Below, piece by piece: positions 16,838-25,461 of a stretch of DNA of 64,000 nt (positions are counted from its first letter, which is position 1; every line of letters starts with the position of its first letter). The notes under the pieces were generated by a model, which saw only the letters and a list, made by a program, of their open reading frames with translations, was not told the DNA's origin and did no database searches. This stretch comes from a bacterium (GTDB lineage: Bacteria > CSSED10-310 > JAFGSJ01): the NCBI GenBank assembly GCA_016934675.1, contig JAFGSJ010000145.1, positions 1 through 64,000 on the forward strand, given 5' to 3'. The translations under genes were made by a program, and so were the position numbers.

Positions 16838-18109
16838 TCAGACAAAGCGAAGGATGACACAGGTGAAATCGTCGTTTTGTGTTGCCTGACCCACATGTCG
16901 CCGCACCTCGAGTTCGATCCCACTCAGAATATCATGGGCTGTCCCGGTCCTGTACTCGACAACGCTCTTAATAAGTCGTTCCTCCCCGAACATGTTCCTG
17001 TTTTCGTCCCATGCCTCCACTACCCCGTCAGTATACATGACGAGAATATCGCTCACCTGCATCTGGAGCTCCTGCTGCTGATAGGGCTCGGAGAAACAAC
17101 CGAGCGGCAATCCGCCGGTCATCAGTTCGAGCGGACCGGGTTGATTCTCACGAAAAAGAAAGGGGGGATTATGTCCGGCATTGATATAGATCAACATTTT
17201 CCGATTATGATCATACAAGCCGAACCAGGCTGAGGCAAATTTTCCGCCCGTGGTCGAGTGGAGCAGGACCTCGTTCATACTCGAGACGAGCCTGGCCAGG
17301 TCAAAGCGGTTGCGGTCCAGGGTCAAAAAGGTTTGAAGACAGGCATGTATGGTCGAGACGATCAATGCCGCTGATATGCTTTTACCGGTGACATCGGTAA
17401 TGAAAAAAAGCGAGTGTGTATCAGATACACTGATGATGTTGTAATAATCACCCCCGACTTGTTTGGCCGAGATCAATTGGGTCGCAATGTCCAGATCGCT
17501 ATAATCGGGCAAAGTCGTGGGCAGAAGACTGAGCTGTATTTCCCGGGCCGTTTCGAGTTCACGTTCCAGGGCCTTGCTTTCGATCTGCTGTTCCAGCAGG
17601 CGCGAATTCTCGATGGCGATAGCGCACTGTCCGGCCAGGGTCTCGAATATGGTCAGGTCCTGCCGGTCGAAGTGATCGCCCCCAATTTTATTGATGACCT
17701 GAATGACCCCCAGCAGTTGGTCCTTTCGGACCAGGGGCACACACATCATGGTCCGGGACTCGAACTCTGACTTGCGATCGTATTCGGGGTTGAAGCGGGG
17801 ATCGTCATAACAATTCGAGATGAGCAGGGGCTGGCGATGGGCCGCCACCCAACCGGCAATACCGACTCCGAACTCGACCGTCCCGCCTTTCAAATAATCA
17901 GCCTGATCACCCGCTACCACGACAAAACGTAACTTGTTCTCCCGGGCATCATGAATGAGAAGCGAACAGGCTTCGGCATTCATGACCTTTTTACTGCTTT
18001 CGATGATTTCATGCAGTAAGCGGGGCAAAGGCTTCTGTTCGGAAAGCGTCTGGGACACAGCATGAAGAAAATTCATCTTGTCCAGCATGGCTTTGCTGTT
18101 ATCAGTCAT
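16838..18109 (-). CDS. GAF-domain SpoIIE-type (PP2C) serine phosphatase
   Basis: A 423-residue cytoplasmic signalling protein. A GAF domain (about 20-170) is followed by a short coiled linker (LEQQIESKALERELETAREIQLSLLP, a common signalling helix) and a PPM phosphatase domain. Metal-binding aspartates are visible in KQVGGDYYN, FITDVTGK, MYTDGVVEAW and NDDFTCVIL. Enzymes of this type dephosphorylate anti-sigma-factor antagonists in partner-switching pathways, but no antagonist or anti-sigma kinase lies in the window. The ATG at 18109 was chosen because GGAGTCGGG precedes it and MTDNSKAML leads directly into the GAF domain; the longer frame adds 29 atypical residues. It is upstream of, and almost touching, the membrane amidohydrolase gene. 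Confidence 0.88.
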   Translation of the reverse strand: MTDNSKAMLDKMNFLHAVSQTLSEQKPLPRLLHEIIESSKKVMNAEACSLLIHDARENKLRFVVVAGDQADYLKGGTVEFGVGIAGWVAAHRQPLLISNCYDDPRFNPEYDRKSEFESRTMMCVPLVRKDQLLGVIQVINKIGGDHFDRQDLTIFETLAGQCAIAIENSRLLEQQIESKALERELETAREIQLSLLPTTLPDYSDLDIATQLISAKQVGGDYYNIISVSDTHSLFFITDVTGKSISAALIVSTIHACLQTFLTLDRNRFDLARLVSSMNEVLLHSTTGGKFASAWFGLYDHNRKMLIYINAGHNPPFLFRENQPGPLELMTGGLPLGCFSEPYQQQELQMQVSDILVMYTDGVVEAWDENRNMFGEERLIKSVVEYRTGTAHDILSGIELEVRRHVGQATQNDDFTCVILRFV

Positions 18110-18306
18110 CCCGACTCCATGATAGACTTGTATCAGTAAGAATGATGCCCGAATGCACCTGGTCACCTTTGTACCATATCGGACCACGAAACACAACTGG
18201 ACATGCAGCGGGTAGACTTCCCTTGTTTTTTTTCCTGTTTTTGACTATTAATTAAACATAATCAGAAATCAAATCCACTATCTCAAAAGGAACTCAGTAA
18301 CCCCCT

Positions 18307-19206
18307 ATGGCTGGAAAAAAAAACAAAGTATTGATTGTCGATGATGATCCCGACCTGCGTGAACTGCTCATGGAGGCCCTGGACAAGAAGGGCTACCTGG
18401 TCCAGACAGCGCCCAGTGCCGAGGAGGCTGCCCTGTTGCTGCAGGAAAGACCGAACATCATCATCCTGGATGTGCTTTTACCCAAAATGAATGGTTTCGA
18501 GTTCTGTAAGAGGATCAAAGAAAGCAAGGCCGGACAAGATATCCCGGTTATTCTGATGACCGGCGTCTACAAGCAGCATTTTCAGGAGAAGGAAGCCAAG
18601 ATCAAATATGGGGCGGCCGATTATCTAAAAAAACCGTTTACGGTCGAACAACTCGAGGAGTTGATCGAGATCAATCTGGGCCTGGTTGATCGAACCGAGG
18701 TCTCTTCGGATGGTTTGGGTTTCAAAACCGAAGGTTCATTGAAAACGATTTCAGTCGAAAAACTGTTCAATAATATCGCCGCCAGCGGTAAAACCGGTTT
18801 ACTGAAACTCACCCGCGGTAAAATGGTCCGACAGTTCTTTTTTAACAAAGGTAACTTGTCATACACCCAGTCAAATATTCGCAATGATTTCTTCAGTCAG
18901 CTCCTGCTCGACAAGAAACGTATCAGCGAGGACCAGCGGAATGATATCGATCAGCAGTCCAAGGAACGCAAGATGCCCCGCGAAAAAATTGCCCTGCTCA
19001 TGGCCCTGATCAGCCAGAAAGACCTGAATCCGCTTATCGAGGAGATGAACCGCAAAACAGTATTCCGGGCCATGAAATGGAAGGATGGGGAGTATGAATT
19101 CAAGTTGAAGGAAGCCCCGCCCGACAATATCCATACCGTGACCCAGGAAACCAAAAAAATCATCATCCAGGGCATTCTCAATTACGTGCGCGACGATCAG
19201 TCCTGA
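18307..19206 (+). CDS. Response regulator with C-terminal PATAN (DUF4388) domain
   Basis: A 299-residue protein. The receiver domain (1-125) has the acidic pocket VDDDPD, phosphoacceptor Asp55 in IILDVLLPK, and Lys in LKKPF. The second half begins GSLKTISVEKLFNNIAASGKTGLLKLTRG, the pattern of DUF4388/PATAN domains, which mediate protein-protein signalling in gliding, phototaxis and gene regulation in cyanobacteria, myxobacteria and Acidobacteriota. No DNA-binding helix-turn-helix is visible, so output is probably by protein contact. It is transcribed divergently from the phosphatase gene across a 197-base AT-rich spacer and shares its PATAN-type domain with the large protein at 45989-48751. 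No cognate kinase is adjacent. Confidence 0.85.
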   Translation: MAGKKNKVLIVDDDPDLRELLMEALDKKGYLVQTAPSAEEAALLLQERPNIIILDVLLPKMNGFEFCKRIKESKAGQDIPVILMTGVYKQHFQEKEAKIKYGAADYLKKPFTVEQLEELIEINLGLVDRTEVSSDGLGFKTEGSLKTISVEKLFNNIAASGKTGLLKLTRGKMVRQFFFNKGNLSYTQSNIRNDFFSQLLLDKKRISEDQRNDIDQQSKERKMPREKIALLMALISQKDLNPLIEEMNRKTVFRAMKWKDGEYEFKLKEAPPDNIHTVTQETKKIIIQGILNYVRDDQS

Positions 19207-19288
19207 AACACCCCACCACTTTTAGAGCATTTACCCTCTCCTCGTTTCTGAACATTCACGTTCGTGTGGGGGTAAATATGCCACCTGG
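19207..19288. terminator. Convergent intergenic inverted repeat, weak terminator candidate
   Basis: Between the convergent PATAN regulator and lipoprotein genes, ATTTACCC (19229-19236) is repeated inverted as GGGTAAAT (19270-19277), with further GCA/TGC matches just outside. The 33-base loop is long and there is no T-run, so terminator function is only weakly supported. Confidence 0.3.
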
Positions 19289-19756
19289 TCAGATCATCGT
19301 CAAAGCCTTTAACAACTCTTTGGCTTGCTCACGCTGCTCCAAAGAAACGATTTCCACCTCGGCCTTCTTTTTCATCGAGTCGGTAAACACCGCTTGAATA
19401 ATATACCTGCTTGTCTTTTCATTGAAAAGGCACTGGAACGAATGGTCCGGTGCAGCCAGTATCTCTTCGAGCGTGGTCGAGTATGTCTTCATAGTGTGTT
19501 CCGACTTGCGCACCCTCGTGCCATCATAACTGGTGATCCAGCTCGAAGTCTGCTCCTCACGATAATAAGCAAAAGAAGTATTGACACCCATTTCATTGAC
19601 CAACTGCCTGGCTTCTTCTTTGGTCATGTCCCGGGCCGGGTCCTGGCTGAAATCGACCGCGACCGGTCCGGTCGCGCATCCGCTCAATCCGGCTTGAATC
19701 ATCACGATGACACCCAGAATCGCCACAAACAGGTTTCCATTCTTCGCTTGCATCAT
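19289..19756 (-). CDS. Hypothetical lipoprotein
   Basis: A 155-residue protein with a lipoprotein signal peptide: MMQAKNGN, a hydrophobic stretch, then the lipobox LSGC at about residue 25. The mature part is soluble, mixed alpha/beta in appearance, with no family I recognise; ARDMTKEEARQLVNEMG and EVEIVSLEQREQAKELLKAL are helical ends. The start at 19756 (ATG-ATG) was chosen over a 37-codon upstream extension because AAGGAGG sits just before it and the signal peptide begins there. It follows the outer-membrane barrel gene by 41 bases on the same strand, so both may form one envelope unit. Confidence 0.75.
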   Translation of the reverse strand: MMQAKNGNLFVAILGVIVMIQAGLSGCATGPVAVDFSQDPARDMTKEEARQLVNEMGVNTSFAYYREEQTSSWITSYDGTRVRKSEHTMKTYSTTLEEILAAPDHSFQCLFNEKTSRYIIQAVFTDSMKKKAEVEIVSLEQREQAKELLKALTMI

Positions 19757-19797
19757 GGGAAATACCTCCTTGATAAGGTCGATAAAGATCAATCGGA

Positions 19798-20490
19798 TCA
19801 AATGAAGTAGAGTATTCTGAGTTGAAAGCCCTCGAACTTGTCCTCTGAAATCGAGAAATTCTTCCAACCTGCAAAAAAGGTTATATTTTTATCCTTGTAT
19901 TTCAAGCCGACCTCGTACTCGAACAATGATCGCGTTTCCTCTGTCTCTCTCAGATATGTGTCCTGATAATAAGCATATCCATACTTTTTCATCCGTGCCG
20001 AGACTTGACCAATATCCCAGCCGAAGCTAAAAAAGAGGACACCCTCCCTTAAAGGCACATCAAAATCTGTTCCAAACACTATCCCATAATAATCAATTGT
20101 GTCGTTTAGATATGTATGTTTATTCTTGGATTGATATCCATCGATATAACCCAGCGAGAGTTCACAATACCGCGGATAGGAAAATGAAAAGTAAACGGTA
20201 TCCCTTTTTAAGATGGCCTCCCGGTGATAGTCGTTAAAAGCCGTTCGGTTATAGAAATGATAAGAAAGCATGAAGGCTTGATGGCGCACCCCTATTATTC
20301 CTCCATACACGAATTCTGTATCACTATAGTAATCCTTGTCCTTGGTGAAATTGGTCGACCAACCTTCCAGGCCTAACATGATGTTATAATCACCAGATTC
20401 GAAGGTGTATGCATCAGCGACATTCGTTATGAACAGCACCATTATGGATAAAGTGAAGATCAACCCATATCTTGATACAATTCTGATCAT
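19798..20490 (-). CDS. Probable outer-membrane beta-barrel protein
   Basis: A 230-residue exported protein. The signal peptide runs to ADA at about residue 27. The rest alternates aromatic and polar residues in segments typical of beta strands (for example FMLSYHFYN, TVYFSFSY, GVLFFSFGW, NITFFAGW), unusually rich in Tyr and Phe, and ends in LRILYFI. This suggests a small 8-10 strand barrel. I recognise no named family. Local base composition is more AT-rich than flanking genes and the TCGA word is rarer, which may reflect later acquisition or only the amino acid content. The lipoprotein gene follows. Confidence 0.6.
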   Translation of the reverse strand: MIRIVSRYGLIFTLSIMVLFITNVADAYTFESGDYNIMLGLEGWSTNFTKDKDYYSDTEFVYGGIIGVRHQAFMLSYHFYNRTAFNDYHREAILKRDTVYFSFSYPRYCELSLGYIDGYQSKNKHTYLNDTIDYYGIVFGTDFDVPLREGVLFFSFGWDIGQVSARMKKYGYAYYQDTYLRETEETRSLFEYEVGLKYKDKNITFFAGWKNFSISEDKFEGFQLRILYFI

Positions 20491-20646
20491 TGTGGCTCCT
20501 TTCTATCTAAATCGCGACGTTGACTCTCGTAATATGCAATCTGTGTGCCAGAAATATCGGTACAATGGTTCGAGGCTAAAAACCATGAGTGGAAAATGTT
20601 CGAGGGATTTCGTACGCTCGAGTCGAGAGCAGAATCTGCGGTAACA

Positions 20647-20746
20647 GTGGGTCAACTTTTGACCCACCTGACCGGTAACAATGCAGATTTGCTAGCCCGA
20701 AACCATTATTCTATGGTCCTTTGATCATGGGTCAACTTTTGACCCA
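20647..20746. repeat. Two identical 19-bp inverted repeats TGGGTCAACTTTTGACCCA
   Basis: TGGGTCAACTTTTGACCCA occurs at 20648-20666 and, identically, at 20728-20746. Each is an eight-pair dyad TGGGTCAA/TTGACCCA around CTT; the first extends by one more G-C pair. They lie in the 302-base spacer between the radical SAM gene's 3' end and the barrel gene's start. A related dyad occurs at 60551-60571. They could be operators for a dimeric regulator, or relics of a small repeat family. The remainder of the 20491-20792 spacer shows no gene. Confidence 0.85.
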
Positions 20747-20792
20747 CTCGAAAGGGTGAACAGGAACACAGTCCTTAGATTCCGAAGTGGCT

Positions 20793-21878
20793 TTATTTCA
20801 TTAGATTTTTCGTTGATGAGTAGCACCACTGAGTCGAGCTGATCCGACAACCACCGTGACATAAATCCACATATTCACATCGAGTGCAGGCAGAATGTGA
20901 TTTCATGTTTCGAAAATCAGCCAGTGCCTGGTCCATTTTCCAGGTATGCCGATTCAAATTCAAGGCGTTGCCGCATGCTTTTGGGTAAAACGAACAAGGT
21001 TTATACAGGCCATCAATCGTAATGGCTAGTATCTCATGTCCGCCTACGCAGCCGTTGACATCGAAGAAATCGAGGTCTTTTTTGTTCGGGGCATGGAAAG
21101 CCAGGGCCGGGAAAAGGGAACAGTCGAGCATGGGCATGAGATCGTGTCGACGTGACAAAGTGCGGATCAGCGGCAGAAGCGATTGTTCCTGTTTTGGAGT
21201 CAGGACCAGGTCTTGGCAAGTTTGATTGTTGGCGGTTAATTTAAATTTGAGCAGGAGCAGGCGTGAGATACCCTGTTTTGAACACCATGTCCAAAGATGG
21301 GGCAATTCCGAGAAAGTTGAAGCCGAAACCAGCACATTGAGTCCGACAGCAATTTTCGCTTTGTTGAGAAAATGGACAGCTTCGGTAAGATGGTCCAGAT
21401 CAGAGTGTTGATGATAACTGAGATGAATGCTGCCAAATACCTGGCAAGCCTTTGCTATGGCAGCATCCATGACGAGTCCGTTCGTGGTGATATTCGGAAC
21501 GATATTGTTATTTCTGATATACTCCGCCAAAAAGAAGAGGTGCGGGTGGAGGAATGGTTCACCGCCGCCCAGTGCGATTGTGAGGATATTCATATCTGCA
21601 AGCCGGTCAATAATCGACTGGGCTAAGTCGAGTGGTAAATCTTTTGCCTGTTCATGGTTGTTTTGAGTATAACAACCCCGACAATGAAGGTTGCACCTCG
21701 TGGTGATGCTCATATGGACGTCCAGAGGTGCTGAAAACAGTCCATGGGTCAGGTCTTCCCGTTGGGGGATAGCAAGCGAATCCGCGCGTCGTTCATCGAC
21801 AAAGGCGGTAAAACCGGGGTTTTCGGAATAGACTACTCCCCCGAACCACTCTCGTCTTGTCTTGTAGATCAGGGTCAC
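20793..21878 (-). CDS. Radical SAM/SPASM peptide-modifying-type enzyme
   Basis: A 361-residue enzyme. The radical SAM cluster is Cys62-x3-Cys66-x2-Cys69 in RCNLHCRGC, followed by the SAM-binding GGGEPF. The C-terminal SPASM region has Cys residues in NGCVGGH, CSFYPKAC and CTRCEYVDLCHGGC, for auxiliary 4Fe-4S clusters. The N-terminus TRREWFGGVVYSENPGFTAFVDE is the lead-in typical of peptide- and protein-modifying members. I place the start at GTG 21878: the upstream gene's stop overlaps it (GTGA), a GGAG lies eight bases before it, and the longer frame only reads antisense-like residues through the upstream gene. Translational coupling to the membrane protein makes that protein, or a peptide it carries, a candidate partner. 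Confidence 0.88.
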   Translation of the reverse strand: MTLIYKTRREWFGGVVYSENPGFTAFVDERRADSLAIPQREDLTHGLFSAPLDVHMSITTRCNLHCRGCYTQNNHEQAKDLPLDLAQSIIDRLADMNILTIALGGGEPFLHPHLFFLAEYIRNNNIVPNITTNGLVMDAAIAKACQVFGSIHLSYHQHSDLDHLTEAVHFLNKAKIAVGLNVLVSASTFSELPHLWTWCSKQGISRLLLLKFKLTANNQTCQDLVLTPKQEQSLLPLIRTLSRRHDLMPMLDCSLFPALAFHAPNKKDLDFFDVNGCVGGHEILAITIDGLYKPCSFYPKACGNALNLNRHTWKMDQALADFRNMKSHSACTRCEYVDLCHGGCRISSTQWCYSSTKNLMK

Positions 21879-22396
21879 ACAGGTGCTCCGGTTATTGTGG
21901 AAACAAGCATCAGGAGTGGTATACAGGCGGCCAGGAGTATAATGTATAACACCGCGCTGATGAACAGGTTTGTCCAGGTTGAACCTCGATGTTCGATCAA
22001 GCGGACCAGGACCAGGGACGACAACACCCATGCAGCGAGTGGTCCCATGGTAAAAACAGCCGTCACCAGGGCGTACTTCAGTTTGTTACCATAGAGCATT
22101 GTGAGGCCAAAACAAAAGAGGATAATCCCCACGATTATGGCGATGAGAATACAGATCAGGCTGTGCCAGTGAGCGTATCGGACAAATTCATGCAGTCCGG
22201 TTTTGGGGCTGGCTGATGAGCTCAGAAAATATCTACCGCGTGCGTAAAGACATAGGGAGCCGATAATAGCAAACAGCAGGGAGGCTGGCACGGAGAATAT
22301 AATAACAAAGGGCATATAGCCTGCACCTCCCGAAAAATTTGCCAGATGACCGGGCCGAATCTTCAGAATGCCATTTTTTCTCATTTTCATATTCAT
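21875..22396 (-). CDS. Four-helix membrane protein with N-terminal Gly-rich motif
   Basis: A 173-residue protein with a short basic cytoplasmic-type N-terminus containing HLANFSGGAGYMP (17-29) and four hydrophobic helices (about 29-50, 78-100, 107-132, 142-167). I recognise no named family. It is translationally coupled to the radical SAM/SPASM gene (four-base overlap), which suggests that it presents a substrate, is itself modified, or transports the product. The compact Gly/Ser/aromatic motif directly before the first helix is the most peptide-like part. The ribosome site is weak. The protease gene ends 56 bases upstream on the same strand and could be co-transcribed. Confidence 0.7.
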   Translation of the reverse strand: MNMKMRKNGILKIRPGHLANFSGGAGYMPFVIIFSVPASLLFAIIGSLCLYARGRYFLSSSASPKTGLHEFVRYAHWHSLICILIAIIVGIILFCFGLTMLYGNKLKYALVTAVFTMGPLAAWVLSSLVLVRLIEHRGSTWTNLFISAVLYIILLAACIPLLMLVSTITGAPV

Positions 22397-22452
22397 ACTT
22401 CTTATATGGAAAATGACACAGGCCTCTTATATAGGGGAGCCAGGGCGTGATA

Positions 22453-25098
22453 TTAATCCTGGTGTTTCATGTGTAGCAAACGGGATCGGGTTGAGACCAA
22501 CACCACTGTACCCAACAGAAGAGTGAGCAGGATCATTGCCCAGCCTGACAGGGTCGGGACCGGTGAATTTCCGGTTGGGATACCGACGATTTCGATGTCA
22601 TCGATGTTCCAACCTGAATAGGCCCAGGCTGAAGAGCCGACCCGATGACCCCAGCGGAGAAATACCGTAGGCATACCATCAGCGATTTCAGAAAGATTGA
22701 ATTCCTGGGCGACCCAGGCGTCATCGAGCATTTCCGAGCCGCCATTCTGCCAGAGTATTGTCCAGTCTGTGCCGTTATTCGACGCCTCGAACGTGCAGAT
22801 GACAAAGGGTTGATAATCTGCGTTGAGCCAGCGTCTATAGCGGACTTTGGTGTTGAATATCTGGGAGCAATCCAGGGCCGTGCTGGTCAGGTAATAGGGG
22901 CCGCCAACGGCTGTCGAATAATCGCCGTTGAGATTGATACCATAGACCTTGGTCCCGGTATAGCCTGAATCCGGGTCAGGATTGCCATAGCTCGCCCCTC
23001 CGTTTCCGGTCGGTTGACCGAATTGCCATTCGCCGCTTGTGGTCCAACCCGGATCGCTCTCGAGAGGGAAAGAATAGATCGTGGTTTCGACACCGATCTG
23101 TAGAGACACAGCCCGGGAGGTATCGCCATCATGCGAACTGAGATTGATGAATTGGAGCTGGTCTTGATAGACATTATTGGCCAAAGAATTGGCCTCGGCA
23201 TTGAGTGTCACTACGATGGGTAACTGGGCTCCCGGGGCCAATGTTCCACTCATTTGGCTGAGATCATACCAGGTTGCGCTCTTGGAAATCTGGAAAGACA
23301 GAAACTGCTGGTCGAGATTGGTCAGGGTGTAGGTGATACTATCGGGTGAGAAAGGACCTCCATTGGGGCCACTGGATTTGAAGGCGGTCCCGGGCGATAC
23401 TTTCAAACCGGTCATGGCGACGACCTGAAGCGAGGGATCGCCAAAAAGGATCCAGGTATTGAAAATCCGGACCCCATCCGAGCCGTATTCATCCATCATC
23501 TGGCACGAACCGGCGAAAAACAAAGTGCCCAGGTCGGAGTAGGTCTCGTCGCAATACCGGTCGGCTATTTCGTCCTGGGCGCACATGGGCTCATCCCAAG
23601 ATTGGCTGATGGAGGAAGCGTAAACCCCGATTGCGCCAGTCGGCTCAGTCCCATGGGTCGCTCTTAACCAGGCCTCGCCGAAACAAGTATAATCGTCAAA
23701 TTCGCCGTTATTGCAGGCAACGGAAACGATAAAGGGCAGCATATTATCATTCGTTAAATTATCAACATCATTGTTATCAAAACCGGTTGTAGACCAGCTT
23801 TGAATCCCGCCATGACCGCAATAGTTGACCAGGCCTCGACCGGCATTGAGACTGGCGGTCACCTGGGCCGCGGTTGCGCCGGGATCATAGATTTGATCGA
23901 CGGTGGTGTAACCATGTCCGAGCAGGTCGGTCCTGATATTATCGATGTGTTCCCAGTCGTATTCATTGTCGTCACCGGGACCTTCGGCAGAACCGATACC
24001 CGTTGCCTTCCAAAACCAGGTTTGTCCGGTGGCGGGCAGTTGTTCGTACTCGATGGTTCGCTGAAGCTGGGTCTGCAATTGACCGATTGATTCCGCCGAA
24101 AATCGCCCGACCAGTATGTCCGGATAATCGTCATTTCCAGCTAATTTAGCATAACTCGGGTCCGAAGCGCCGCCGGAAGCATAAGGCGGGGCGACCTGGG
24201 CCGCATCGCCCACAAGCAGTACAAAGGCCAGATCGTGTTCGGGCGAATCATACAGGGCCTGGATGTAATTTTTTATGGCTGTGGCATTATTACCGATTGT
24301 CGAGACTCCCACGACTGTAGTCGGAATACCTCGGGCAATCTTGTGGGCAGCAAAAGTGTTCAACTCGCTCAACCAGGGATCATGAGCGACAATCAACATT
24401 TCACCCTCTTCATCGAGAGGACTATATCGTGTCGAGGGAGTATAATTCAGAAAGTGGTGCTGATACAGCTCGTGAAAGGGACGGATAATTCTCTTTGCTG
24501 ATACTGCCTGATGGAATGCTGGTCCGGATTGTTCGTACCGAAAAGACACTTTTATGGTCAGGGCGGTGTACACCCGTAATGTTCGCTGGGCCGGGTTGTA
24601 CTGAAAAGGATTGACAGTCACGACCATGCCGCGAACATCCCTTAAGATATAAGGCTCTCGACAGGAAACCAGTGTTCCCGGAAAGAAACTGTTCTGATTG
24701 TAGATGTGACTAAATGTGTAGGGGACCGTGGCCGGGTTGACCGATCGAGAAATTGAACCCCGGGAGGGCACAATATCAATGGCCTCGAGTTCATAATACC
24801 GATTATAGGTGACTTCGGTCGTCACGACGGCATCAAGCGGGACCACGATACTTCGCGATACATCCGGTAATGAGGGTGAACCATTTTGGAGCATCAGACT
24901 TTCCCGCCCCAAATAGATTTGGACATACTCCTGATCATCGATCCGGACCTTGCCCTGACTGAAATCAGAAAAACGATAATCCATGACGACCACATCCGGA
25001 CTGTTTTCGAGAAGAGTGATCGTTACAGCCCGATCAGATGCCTGACTTGGACCTACCGCAACAAACAAAAAAAGTACGATCATGACTGATAATCGCAT
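22453..25098 (-). CDS. Gingipain-like C25 cysteine protease with IPTL-CTERM-type tail
   Basis: An 881-residue secreted protease. A signal peptide (1-20, ending SQA) is followed by a propeptide-like region, then a C25 catalytic domain with His429 in NYCGHGG and Cys462 in VACNNGEF; their spacing of 33 residues equals that of gingipain R His/Cys. Ig-like and jelly-roll-like domains follow (about 570-840, the last ending NIDDIEIVG). The C-terminal 36 residues form a sorting signal: PVPTLSGWAMILL, a hydrophobic helix, then basic STRSR. This fits the IPTL-CTERM class, normally processed by exosortase H; no exosortase is in the window. AAAGGA precedes the start. Likely role: degradation of external protein or processing of surface proteins. 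Confidence 0.88.
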   Translation of the reverse strand: MRLSVMIVLFLFVAVGPSQASDRAVTITLLENSPDVVVMDYRFSDFSQGKVRIDDQEYVQIYLGRESLMLQNGSPSLPDVSRSIVVPLDAVVTTEVTYNRYYELEAIDIVPSRGSISRSVNPATVPYTFSHIYNQNSFFPGTLVSCREPYILRDVRGMVVTVNPFQYNPAQRTLRVYTALTIKVSFRYEQSGPAFHQAVSAKRIIRPFHELYQHHFLNYTPSTRYSPLDEEGEMLIVAHDPWLSELNTFAAHKIARGIPTTVVGVSTIGNNATAIKNYIQALYDSPEHDLAFVLLVGDAAQVAPPYASGGASDPSYAKLAGNDDYPDILVGRFSAESIGQLQTQLQRTIEYEQLPATGQTWFWKATGIGSAEGPGDDNEYDWEHIDNIRTDLLGHGYTTVDQIYDPGATAAQVTASLNAGRGLVNYCGHGGIQSWSTTGFDNNDVDNLTNDNMLPFIVSVACNNGEFDDYTCFGEAWLRATHGTEPTGAIGVYASSISQSWDEPMCAQDEIADRYCDETYSDLGTLFFAGSCQMMDEYGSDGVRIFNTWILFGDPSLQVVAMTGLKVSPGTAFKSSGPNGGPFSPDSITYTLTNLDQQFLSFQISKSATWYDLSQMSGTLAPGAQLPIVVTLNAEANSLANNVYQDQLQFINLSSHDGDTSRAVSLQIGVETTIYSFPLESDPGWTTSGEWQFGQPTGNGGASYGNPDPDSGYTGTKVYGINLNGDYSTAVGGPYYLTSTALDCSQIFNTKVRYRRWLNADYQPFVICTFEASNNGTDWTILWQNGGSEMLDDAWVAQEFNLSEIADGMPTVFLRWGHRVGSSAWAYSGWNIDDIEIVGIPTGNSPVPTLSGWAMILLTLLLGTVVLVSTRSRLLHMKHQD

Positions 25099-25317
25099 AG
25101 CCGTTCCTTTCCATGGAGACGAAATCGGAGAAAGGTTAGTCTTTACAATCCATTTTCTTCTCTAACAGACCATTATCCCGTCCCAAAAGAGGTGCTCAGT
25201 TTCAAACTGACTTTCACTAGCATAGTAATATATCACTTTTCTCTCAAAACTACACTAAAAAACCTGCGACTGCGTTTGTCAGTCCACAAAGAATGCCTCT
25301 GGTGGGGTGATCTCGTT

Positions 25318-25346
25318 TTGATCTATGTCCACACACGCACTATAGG
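25318..25346 (+). promoter_or_regulatory. Possible promoter for the sulfatase-like gene
   Basis: TTGATC (25318-25323) and TATAGG (25341-25346) are separated by 17 bases. Each matches the sigma70 consensus at four of six positions. A transcript would begin near 25353, about 110 bases before the chosen start codon at 25462. The rest of the 25099-25461 spacer is AT-rich with no gene, though the sulfatase frame is open upstream. Confidence 0.3.
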
Positions 25347-25461
25347 GATAAATAGCATGATTGGCAGCCTGAAAGCCTCTGAAAAGATAGTTTTGGAGTT
25401 CATTAAAGACTACGGGGACCGTTTATATCTCTTCATTCAGAAAGAAAAACGAGTTGGGGCT

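Noticed and set aside
20647-20746. CRISPR-like array from the repeated TGGGTCAACTTTTGACCCA
   Set aside because: Only two copies here, one spacer-like interval, no leader and no cas genes.
21879-22031. N-terminal extension of the radical SAM protein by 51 residues
   Set aside because: It runs through the coding sequence of the upstream membrane protein and gives atypical residues; GTG at 21878 has coupling and a ribosome site.
25192-25461. N-terminal extension of the sulfatase-like protein by 90 residues
   Set aside because: It resembles no domain, contains a probable promoter, and would bury the lipoprotein signal peptide inside the protein.
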